Below are positions 1-5,920 of a stretch of DNA of 38,225 nucleotides, piece after piece. This DNA comes from Candidatus Saccharimonadota bacterium (GTDB lineage Bacteria > Patescibacteriota > Saccharimonadia > Saccharimonadales > Saccharimonadaceae). The stretch is from positions 1 through 38,225 of the forward strand of contig JAFONX010000009.1 in assembly GCA_017418275.1 (NCBI GenBank), in the 5' to 3' direction. Under the pieces are notes generated by a model that had not been told where the DNA came from, did not search any database, and saw only the letters and a list, made by a program, of their open reading frames with translations. How positions within the stretch are numbered: position 1 is the first letter of the stretch; every line of letters begins with the position of its first letter. The position numbers and the translations under genes are program-made.

Positions 1-133
1 TGGTCCATATACCGCAAGAACGCTGCCTGAAGTTGCTAAGAGCATTCAAGAATACCTAATCTATTACAACTATGCTAGAATACATACAACTTTAAGAATG
101 ACTCCTATGCAAATGTTGCAAAGGTGCTGACCC
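1..133 (+). mobile_element. Insertion sequence, right end with terminal inverted repeat
   Basis: This is the 3' end of an insertion sequence. Bases 116-133, read on the complement, give GGGTCAGCACCTTTGCAA. The left end of the element at 38101-38119 reads GGGTCCAGGACCTTTGCAA. The two share a ten-base core and the outer GGGTC, so they are related terminal inverted repeats. No target-site duplication can be checked because the other end lies outside the window. Confidence 0.65.
2..130 (+). CDS. IS3/IS481-like transposase, C-terminal fragment (truncated by window start)
   Basis: The frame beginning at base 2 is open for 42 codons and ends in TGA. It encodes the end of an rve-type integrase core, with the typical pattern YNYARIHTTLRMTP in which an Asn-x-x-Arg-x-His-x-x-Leu stretch is followed by a TP motif. 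That pattern is characteristic of IS3 and IS481 family DDE transposases. The catalytic residues lie upstream of the window and cannot be seen. The stop codon falls inside a terminal repeat (116-133) that matches, as its inverse, the start of a second element at 38101. The 3' end of the gene therefore runs up to the end of the element, as is usual for these families. Family level is supported; the subgroup is not. Confidence 0.8.
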   Translation, partial: GPYTARTLPEVAKSIQEYLIYYNYARIHTTLRMTPMQMLQRC

Positions 134-140
134 CTCTAAG

Positions 141-163
141 GAGCGGGCGCGAAAACCCCGCTC
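141..163. other. Hairpin downstream of IS and flavodoxin gene
   Basis: GAGCGGG (141-147) pairs with CCCGCTC (157-163) across a nine-base loop. It lies between the transposase stop and the 3' end of the minus-strand flavodoxin gene. There is no clear T-run on either side, so a terminator role is possible but weak. Confidence 0.35.
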
Positions 164-192
164 TTGACTCAGAAAACCTACTATAAACCCGG

Positions 193-696
193 CTATTCCT
201 CGCTGCTTACTAGACCAAGCTCCCCTAGCCAAGCCTTGACGACATCCTCGCCAGCATCCTGCGAGAAGCGAATACCCTCGCGCCATTCACGCATACCGGA
301 AGCCTTAGCCGCAAGCAAGCGATCGCTATCGCCGAGCGGACTCGAATGTGAGGTCGCAAACGGAATTACAATTTTGTTTGTAAAGTCATTTCCTCGCAAA
401 AAAGCATCTACTGGCCAGGCTGCAATACCCCACCAAATCGGATAACCCAAGATAATCGTGTCGTACTCGGCCCAGTTATCTGGTCTTAACTGCACAAGTT
501 CCATTTCGCGCTCAGCCTCATTACTATGTTCGCGCACAACGCGCGAACCATTATCTGTCCAGTCGAGATCTTCATCATAATACGGCTCACTAGGTTGAAT
601 CTCGAATATATCTGCACCAAGTTCGCCCGCTATCATCTCCGCCACGCGCTTCGTATGCCCCTGTGCCGAAAAGTACACCACTAAAACTTTGCCCAT
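193..696 (-). CDS. Flavodoxin family protein
   Basis: This is a 167-residue soluble protein with the flavodoxin fold. The N-terminal strand VLVVYFS is followed by the phosphate-binding loop AQGHTKR (residues 11-17), which binds the FMN phosphate. A second flavin-contacting segment, LGYPIWWG, lies near residue 90 and is typical of the flavodoxin_4-type subgroup. Such proteins carry electrons or act as small flavin-dependent reductases in the cytoplasm; the partner cannot be inferred here. The start is supported by a strong AAGGAGG Shine-Dalgarno site four bases upstream. The gene begins 8 bp after the stop of the hydrolase-Nudix gene on the same strand, so the two are probably co-transcribed. 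Confidence 0.85.
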   Translation of the reverse strand: MGKVLVVYFSAQGHTKRVAEMIAGELGADIFEIQPSEPYYDEDLDWTDNGSRVVREHSNEAEREMELVQLRPDNWAEYDTIILGYPIWWGIAAWPVDAFLRGNDFTNKIVIPFATSHSSPLGDSDRLLAAKASGMREWREGIRFSQDAGEDVVKAWLGELGLVSSEE

Positions 697-704
697 TTTC
701 CTCC

Positions 705-1682
705 TTATTTATTTAGCTTTTGTCGCACTTCATCAATTGTAATCTTTGTATACTCAAAATCCGCCAACTCGCGAGCCTCGTCTAGACTCATAAATCTCGC
801 CTGCTCCACTTCTTCAGCCTGCAATTTTAGCTCCGTGCCGCTCGTCGGGCGCGCTAGATAATACACTACTTGCTTCAAAACCTTTCCGCCATGCAATAGA
901 TAGTTATTACTAATTGGATCGTGATCAATAATTTCAACATCGAGACCGACCTCTTCTTTGGTCTCGCGGAGAGCGGTTTGCTCATCTGTTTCGCCCGGCT
1001 CCTTATGGCCTTTCGGGAAGCACCAAAACCTGTCTCCGTTGCGCGAGATTTCACGTTCAAGCAGAACTTCGTCTTTGTCGTTCAAGATAATACAACCACA
1101 ACTAAATTCAAATCTCGTCTCCCCCGCCGCAAGCTCCGACACGCCAGGCAACTCCGCGAGTCCAGCCTTATGTCCCATATGACCAATATTTTCTACCAGA
1201 ATTCCTTCGCCACCAATCTTCTTTGGAAAATCCTGCAGAATTCGATACGGCACGATATGATCATCGTTGCTAAAGATACAGAAGCTCTCCATAATCGCCT
1301 CGCGTGCATGCGCAAGCTCGATTTCGCTCAGATTAATTAGAGCAACTTTTTCGTTCAAAACATCTTTTCCGTCAACAGTAAATGGCTCAGCAAAGCCCGC
1401 CAGCGAAATAAAACGGTTCAGGCCCTTTCCGCTAGCCGCCAAGTACTTCAGAAGCATACCGTTGCCAATCGAATGCGCAATCACAGCGCAATCATCACCA
1501 AAGAAATCAGGATATTTTTCAAAAACCGAAAAATACGCCTCAACCGAGATATCCTCGCGCGTTGGAAAATCTGGCATTGCAACTTCACAACCAAGCGCCT
1601 CGAGCTGTTTTTTGAAACTGCGAAAAATCTCCGGTACACCATTATATCCGTGAACTAAAAGCACTTTTTGAGGACTATTCAT
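705..1682 (-). CDS. Alpha/beta hydrolase (RBBP9/YdeN-like) fused to a Nudix hydrolase
   Basis: This 325-residue protein has two catalytic domains. Residues 5-185 look like the small serine-hydrolase family RBBP9/YdeN: a VLLVHGYNG oxyanion strand, a nucleophile in AHSIGN (Ser71), an acidic residue in NDDHIVP (Asp140/141) and a His in IGHMGHKAG (His168 or His171). Residues 190-325 form a Nudix domain. Its Nudix box is complete at 225-247 (G-x5-E-x7-RE-x2-EE-x-G-L), so metal-dependent hydrolysis of a nucleoside diphosphate-linked substrate is expected. The substrate is unknown. The fusion reads through without stop or frameshift. Its ATG lies only 6 nt from a TAAAAT box (1689-1694), suggesting a leaderless mRNA. 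The flavodoxin gene follows closely. Confidence 0.85.
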   Translation of the reverse strand: MNSPQKVLLVHGYNGVPEIFRSFKKQLEALGCEVAMPDFPTREDISVEAYFSVFEKYPDFFGDDCAVIAHSIGNGMLLKYLAASGKGLNRFISLAGFAEPFTVDGKDVLNEKVALINLSEIELAHAREAIMESFCIFSNDDHIVPYRILQDFPKKIGGEGILVENIGHMGHKAGLAELPGVSELAAGETRFEFSCGCIILNDKDEVLLEREISRNGDRFWCFPKGHKEPGETDEQTALRETKEEVGLDVEIIDHDPISNNYLLHGGKVLKQVVYYLARPTSGTELKLQAEEVEQARFMSLDEARELADFEYTKITIDEVRQKLNK

Positions 1683-1688
1683 ATCTTT

Positions 1689-1694
1689 ATTTTA
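1689..1694 (-). promoter_or_regulatory. -10 element for hydrolase-Nudix gene
   Basis: The minus strand reads TAAAAT six bases before the ATG at 1682. Transcription from this box would begin about at the start codon. It is back to back with the methyltransferase promoter at 1722-1727. Confidence 0.5.
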
Positions 1695-1721
1695 CTACAA
1701 TCTCACTTTCAACATATTTTG

Positions 1722-1727
1722 TATAAT
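1722..1727 (+). promoter_or_regulatory. -10 element (TATAAT) for methyltransferase gene
   Basis: A perfect TATAAT ends six bases before ATG 1734. It rules out the longer upstream reading (from 1668), whose codons would run through the promoter, and it predicts a leaderless transcript. Confidence 0.6.
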
Positions 1728-1733
1728 AGCCTT

Positions 1734-2255
1734 ATGAGCTTCCTAACGATCATTAGTATTATTTTTGCGATATTCATTCTCTTTTACGGAATCTTCGCCT
1801 TTACGGGCGCTCCCTATGTACCCTCCCACAAACAAGAAATTGAGTTGCTTTTCAAAAACTTATATCCGCTCAGCAAAAAAGACCATGTTATAGACCTCGG
1901 CTCGGGCGATGGAATTGTTCTTAAAATCGCGGCCGAGCATGGCGCAAAAGCTACCGGCATTGAGCTTAACCCAGTTTTAGCTACAATTAGCCGCCTACGC
2001 CTGAAAAAGACTAAAAATGTTGAGGTTGTAATACAAAACTTTTACAGCTACCACTTCCCAAAAAGCACTACAATTGTTTATTTGTTTGGACTCGATAGGG
2101 ATTTTAAGCGCATGGAAGCAAAAGTCCAAAACGAAGCCAATCGCCTTAATAAAACCCTCTATTTTGTTTCTTACGGTTTCGAATCTCCTACCATGAAGCC
2201 AGAAAAAACCTACCGCGCGTATTTCTTATACAAAGTTACGCCAAAAATTATTTAG
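1734..2255 (+). CDS. Membrane-anchored class I SAM-dependent methyltransferase (FAM173-like)
   Basis: This is a 173-residue protein. Residues 3-24 are a hydrophobic segment, followed by GAPYVPS and then a Rossmann methyltransferase domain. Motif I, VIDLGSGDG, is at 52-60 and the acidic end of strand 2, GIELNP, is near 77. The order TM, PYVPS, DLGSGDG, ELNP resembles the FAM173/ATPSC-KMT lysine methyltransferases, which are anchored and modify membrane proteins. That likeness is a recollection of the family, not a search result, so the substrate is left open. The start at 1734 is chosen because TATAAT sits six bases upstream. The 3' end overlaps the convergent sortase gene by 8 bp. Confidence 0.75.
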   Translation: MSFLTIISIIFAIFILFYGIFAFTGAPYVPSHKQEIELLFKNLYPLSKKDHVIDLGSGDGIVLKIAAEHGAKATGIELNPVLATISRLRLKKTKNVEVVIQNFYSYHFPKSTTIVYLFGLDRDFKRMEAKVQNEANRLNKTLYFVSYGFESPTMKPEKTYRAYFLYKVTPKII

Positions 2256-3024
2256 CTTCTTTCTTGGTATTTGAGTCGTAGCTCAAAACAACCACCTGAC
2301 GATAGTTTGTTTGACTATGGCAAGTAGAGAGCGCAATATATTTACGCTTCGGATCTAGCGTGCGTTTTTGATCCGCATGCTCGCTAATATAATTCAAAAA
2401 CGGCGTAGCATCCTTCTTGGATTGCGTCACGGAATAGATTTCGCTCGCATCCTTATTTACGACCAGTTCCGCATCAACTGTTAGCGGATAGTCCCCCTCT
2501 GGCGTATAAAGCGTGCCCGTGCGATGTTCGTCAAAGAAGCTCTTCTCGTGATAGCGACGAAGCTGACCAAACATAATATCGTCGTTCATATTGTGGCCAA
2601 AAATCAGGATATAGGCATCCATCCACCCGCGACTATTATATTCATCCATAAAGGCACTACCGGCTAGGGCGTATTTTTTATCATAGCCGTGCGAAAGATA
2701 AAAGGTATTATCGTCACCGTGCATAATCACTTGACTAACATTCGTACCGTCAAGCTCGATCCAACCCATGACGTCCTGATTAACAGCTAAGAGGCTTTCG
2801 AAGTCAATCTTGCGTGCGCCGTCGTCATCTTCGATTACATATTCCTTTACGATCCCGGAATTCGAAGCCTCCTCGTAAACCATCGCAGAATCATAGATGA
2901 CATAAACACAAAAAAGCAAAACAACAAGAAAGAAGATAATATAGACCCAGTCTACTACCCGGCTTACAACGTAAACAACATGTTCGCCAGTTGTAGCAAG
3001 CTCTTTCTTTTCAGGCTTTTTCAT
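2248..3024 (-). CDS. Class B sortase (pilus-type)
   Basis: This is a 258-residue sortase, a membrane transpeptidase that joins sorting-signal proteins to each other or to the wall. An N-terminal cytoplasmic tail is followed by one transmembrane helix (about 24-44) and the sortase barrel. The class B features are IFGHNM with His144, then GQLRRY, and the LSTC motif with Cys235 followed by Arg242 (TNYRQVV). All three catalytic residues are present. The gene starts 2 nt after the stop of the signal-peptidase-like gene, forming a two-gene unit. Three proteins with C-terminal sorting-type signals are encoded just upstream. This places the enzyme as the probable polymerase of a pilus-like fibre, as class B SrtC2 is in streptococcal FCT islands. 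Confidence 0.9.
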   Translation of the reverse strand: MKKPEKKELATTGEHVVYVVSRVVDWVYIIFFLVVLLFCVYVIYDSAMVYEEASNSGIVKEYVIEDDDGARKIDFESLLAVNQDVMGWIELDGTNVSQVIMHGDDNTFYLSHGYDKKYALAGSAFMDEYNSRGWMDAYILIFGHNMNDDIMFGQLRRYHEKSFFDEHRTGTLYTPEGDYPLTVDAELVVNKDASEIYSVTQSKKDATPFLNYISEHADQKRTLDPKRKYIALSTCHSQTNYRQVVVLSYDSNTKKEAK

Positions 3025-3026
3025 CT

Positions 3027-3530
3027 TTAAATCCCACGCGTGCGCAAAATACTAATCACCTTACCGTCTATCTGATTTTTCGAATAAGCGCCAAAAGTGC
3101 GCGAATCTTCGAGTTCATAATGATTGTCGCTAACGAGGAAGAAATAACCATCCGGAACTTTGTACGGATAGTTCAACTCGCCTAGGACATTATTATCAAT
3201 ATCTACCAGTGAACCACTGAATTCATGCTCGATATCGAGGGTCGAACCATTCACAAGAATTGAATCTGAGCTCGTAATCGTAACTTCGTCACCACCACAA
3301 GCAATCACGCGCAAAAACTGTCGCTCGCCTTCGCGTATCACAGTTACAACATCACCAGCATGACAACTCTTGTCCAGATGGTAATAGAAGGCCAAATCAC
3401 CGCTATTAACATTAGGATACATCGCATTGGTCTTGACGCGCGAGAAGCCAAAAACTACGAAAAAGAGTATAAAATAGACGGCTTCAATAGCGATGATTTT
3501 GATAATCAGAGCAATTAATTTTCTTTTCAT
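3027..3530 (-). CDS. Signal peptidase I-like protein lacking catalytic Ser and Lys (SipA-like pilus assembly factor)
   Basis: This 167-residue protein has one N-terminal transmembrane helix (about 5-29) and the S26 signal peptidase fold. Box B, normally S-M-x-P, reads NAMYPN, so the nucleophile position (residue 36) is Ala. Box D, normally K-R-V-I-G-x-x-G-D, reads FLRVIACGGD, so the general-base Lys is Leu73. Box E (SDN...EDSRTFG, 134-147) is intact, showing that the alignment is right and the fold is kept. The protein should not cleave peptides by the usual mechanism. In streptococcal pilus loci the SipA protein has lost the same residues and is needed for pilus polymerisation. The sortase and pilin neighbours fit that role. 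A TAGAAT box lies six bases before the ATG. Confidence 0.85.
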   Translation of the reverse strand: MKRKLIALIIKIIAIEAVYFILFFVVFGFSRVKTNAMYPNVNSGDLAFYYHLDKSCHAGDVVTVIREGERQFLRVIACGGDEVTITSSDSILVNGSTLDIEHEFSGSLVDIDNNVLGELNYPYKVPDGYFFLVSDNHYELEDSRTFGAYSKNQIDGKVISILRTRGI

Positions 3531-3536
3531 TTCTTT

Positions 3537-3542
3537 ATTCTA
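3537..3542 (-). promoter_or_regulatory. -10 element for sipA-like/sortase pair
   Basis: The minus strand reads TAGAAT six bases before ATG 3530. It lies just after the T-run of the pilin terminator, so the two assembly genes can be expressed separately from the pilins. Confidence 0.45.
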
Positions 3543-3543
3543 A

Positions 3544-3575
3544 CAAAAAGCCCGAACCAGTGTGCTGACCCGGGC
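3544..3575 (-). terminator. Rho-independent terminator after pilin gene
   Basis: On the minus strand GCCCG (3575-3571) pairs with CGGGC (3554-3550), with a partly paired interior, and is followed by TTTTTG. It separates the major pilin-like gene from the sipA-like gene and may act as a partial terminator to set dosage. Confidence 0.7.
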
Positions 3576-3587
3576 AATTTTTAGTTT

Positions 3588-4685
3588 TTAAGCTTCGTTC
3601 TTCTTACCAGATTTTCGGAGAGTCACTACGCCAACCGATGTAAGGATAGCGAGTACGATGAATGGGAGGATATTAAAGAAGTGACCGGAAATCGTGTTCG
3701 TTTTCTCGTTAACAAAGTCGTGCGTTACAGCGGTCGCATTAACGGTCAGGTCACCAGTAGCATATCCTTGAACCTCGTCAATGTATGTAGTATGTTCCTG
3801 CCTACCTGTTTCCGTGATTTCGTAATCGACTGCGCCTTGAATGAATTGACCGTCATTTGTACAACTTGAGTTCGAGCAACCAATTAATGCGGTTTCACCG
3901 TGTTTAAGAGTAAATTCACAGTCAGTACCATAATCGCAGGTCGTAACCGTACCCTCTATATAAATATTATAGTTATCACCAAGAAGTGACGTATTGTGGT
4001 CTGCAAGCACTTTATAAGTGAAGGCCGCTGTCGGATCGGCAGCATTGCCTCTAACCTTATTGTTTACAACGATATGACCGTACTGCAACGGAATACTGCT
4101 TGAGAGTACTGGCACATCCTTCGTCCAGTATTCTGCTGCATATAAGTCGTCAATAATAAGAGGCTCTCCAGTAGAGTCAACATAAAGTTGGTAGCCGAAT
4201 TTAATCGCTTTTCCACTCTCGTCATCAGCAGGAACACTCGGATTTGACGATGTTACATTGCTAACTTCTACAGTATAAGTATCAAATGCCGAATCAGGCT
4301 CTAGCGCTTGGCTAAAGTCCAAGTGGGCACATTTTTCCACAGTACTCGTCATACCGTTTTCATTGAAGCTAATTGTAAAGTTACCCGCGGTACTGCTTGT
4401 AGCAGTATAGGTAGTATCGTTGAAGGTCGTATTCTTGGTTACTTCGGTCATATCAATACTGCCGTTGCTTGTCAGATAGACGGTAAATGCTACCTGCGTT
4501 GCGGCGACGATATTATTGAGCGTATAACAGATTTCAACATTACCCGGGTTTAAGGTTGCAACACCACCTTCCGTGCCTAATTGTTGATAATAATCATATG
4601 CGCTAGCATTACCTGCGCCCACAAGAGTTATAATGCCGGCGCCAGCAAGGGCGACCGCTGGTAAGATTTTTTTGATGTTTTTCAT
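3588..4685 (-). CDS. FctA-type pilin-like surface protein with predicted Lys-Asn isopeptide bond
   Basis: This is a 365-residue secreted protein. It has a signal peptide (1-29, ending ASA), an N-terminal beta domain (30-200) and a C-terminal domain of the Spy0128/FctA isopeptide type (about 204-328). The hallmark FTLKHGETALIG is at 258-269. The expected bond partners are Lys210 (NNKVRGN) and Asn326 (DFVNEK), with Glu292 (YEITET) as catalyst. The C-terminus has a hydrophobic helix (336-356) and basic tail like a sorting signal, but the motif before it is NTISG, not LPxTG. The gene has its own promoter upstream and a terminator downstream. This suggests a highly expressed fibre subunit polymerised by the neighbouring sortase. 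Confidence 0.8.
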   Translation of the reverse strand: MKNIKKILPAVALAGAGIITLVGAGNASAYDYYQQLGTEGGVATLNPGNVEICYTLNNIVAATQVAFTVYLTSNGSIDMTEVTKNTTFNDTTYTATSSTAGNFTISFNENGMTSTVEKCAHLDFSQALEPDSAFDTYTVEVSNVTSSNPSVPADDESGKAIKFGYQLYVDSTGEPLIIDDLYAAEYWTKDVPVLSSSIPLQYGHIVVNNKVRGNAADPTAAFTYKVLADHNTSLLGDNYNIYIEGTVTTCDYGTDCEFTLKHGETALIGCSNSSCTNDGQFIQGAVDYEITETGRQEHTTYIDEVQGYATGDLTVNATAVTHDFVNEKTNTISGHFFNILPFIVLAILTSVGVVTLRKSGKKNEA

Positions 4686-4713
4686 TTTTCTCTCTCTTTT
4701 TTCTTTAATTTTT

Positions 4714-4722
4714 ATTTTACCA
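4714..4722 (-). promoter_or_regulatory. Extended -10 promoter for pilin-like gene
   Basis: The minus strand reads TGGTAAAAT, an extended -10 element (TGn followed by TAAAAT). It lies 28 nt before ATG 4685 in the gap between two pilus genes. An AGAGAG ribosome site lies between box and ATG. Confidence 0.55.
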
Positions 4723-4750
4723 TAAGCGTTTTATAATCACAAATTCTGCA

Positions 4751-5911
4751 TCATGTCTTCTCCTTCGACCTTACGAGAAGTAGTATTACCACGCAGACAA
4801 TTGAAGCCGCCCCGAGTATCATGAAAGCTCCGTTACCTAATTCGAGGCCAGTATTCACAATCTTATCGATGATTGTTTCTTTTGCTCGGCGGTTAATAAA
4901 AAGGGTTTTGTTTTCAGTTGGATTTTCGTATGCAATCTTCTCGACTTTTACGCGCTCACCAAGCGATTTGTCGTCAATCCAAGTAGTATACCCCTCGACA
5001 TCGGCATATTCAGTATAACTATAGCTCAAGCCAACCAGTATTTCGTTTTCGTCCGTTTCACTCTTGCCAATAATCGCCGATTCGCCATGTTTTAGATAGA
5101 GAGTAGCTATTTCCCCTGGTATTGCTTCCGTATCTGATTGCACCGATTTGCCGCCAAAGGTATATTTTTTAGAAGGCGCATCAATTGTATATCTATCTTC
5201 TTCGGACCCCTCAATCAAAAGTTCATACTTAAAGACGTCATCTTTACTCGAGTCATTACCTTCGACGGTATTCGTAATTTCGGTATAACTATACTTTTTT
5301 GGAACAAAATCGTTGTAACACAAGAAATGTGCGTGATTCACTTTTGTAAATTGTGGCGTACCCGAAACAACTTTTCGTAGGTTTGTAATAAAAGCGAAAT
5401 AGCCTCCCGTCGGTTGGTATTCTTCGTCAAATGCGTTTTGTACAACAACATCAAAGGTATAAGCTATTTCGTCATTGTAAGCTAAATCTTCTGGTGCAGA
5501 GCTGATCGAGAGCTTCATATTATAAACCGCCGGCGTCGCTGGCACACTTACGTCCGAAAAATCTACAATCAGATTCTTAGCGGTAGACGTCTGCTCCATC
5601 GGTTCGAGCGTAAAGTCTATATTAGGAACGCCCTCTACAGCATCAAGACCATCCGTCTCCATAATTTCATAGGTAAAATCACCGCCAGCAATATTCAGTG
5701 TTGCATATTTGACTTCCTGCGTGACCATAAAAGACGATGGGCCATCATCCGAATTTTCGCCAATCGTAATCCTATCTTCGGCGTGCGCGAGCGAACCGAA
5801 GCCTAGAATACTAAAAAGGCCAATCAAGATTAGACCAATCGCTTTTAGTGCCTTATTGCTCTTCATTAGCACCTCGTTTTTCTTATTAGCTTCAGAGTAT
5901 TTATTTTTCAT
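4751..5911 (-). CDS. Second FctA-domain pilin-like surface protein
   Basis: This 386-residue secreted protein has a signal peptide with hydrophobic core about 23-40, ending AHA near 44. An N-terminal beta domain (45-200) is followed by an FctA-like domain (about 207-342) marked by LYLKHGESAIIG. The expected isopeptide Asn (FINRR, Asn340) and Glu (YSYTEY, Glu301) are present. The Lys position reads TNTVEGN, with Thr where the neighbouring pilin has Lys, so this domain probably lacks the bond. The C-terminus has IVNTG, a hydrophobic helix (about 361-380) and RSKEKT, a sorting-like signal without Leu-Pro. It starts 9 bp after the adhesin stop, behind a GGAAGGGA ribosome site. A second plausible start is ATG 5866, behind GAGGTG, which gives a more usual signal peptide. 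Confidence 0.75.
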   Translation of the reverse strand: MKNKYSEANKKNEVLMKSNKALKAIGLILIGLFSILGFGSLAHAEDRITIGENSDDGPSSFMVTQEVKYATLNIAGGDFTYEIMETDGLDAVEGVPNIDFTLEPMEQTSTAKNLIVDFSDVSVPATPAVYNMKLSISSAPEDLAYNDEIAYTFDVVVQNAFDEEYQPTGGYFAFITNLRKVVSGTPQFTKVNHAHFLCYNDFVPKKYSYTEITNTVEGNDSSKDDVFKYELLIEGSEEDRYTIDAPSKKYTFGGKSVQSDTEAIPGEIATLYLKHGESAIIGKSETDENEILVGLSYSYTEYADVEGYTTWIDDKSLGERVKVEKIAYENPTENKTLFINRRAKETIIDKIVNTGLELGNGAFMILGAASIVCVVILLLVRSKEKT

Positions 5912-5920
5912 ATCCCTTCC

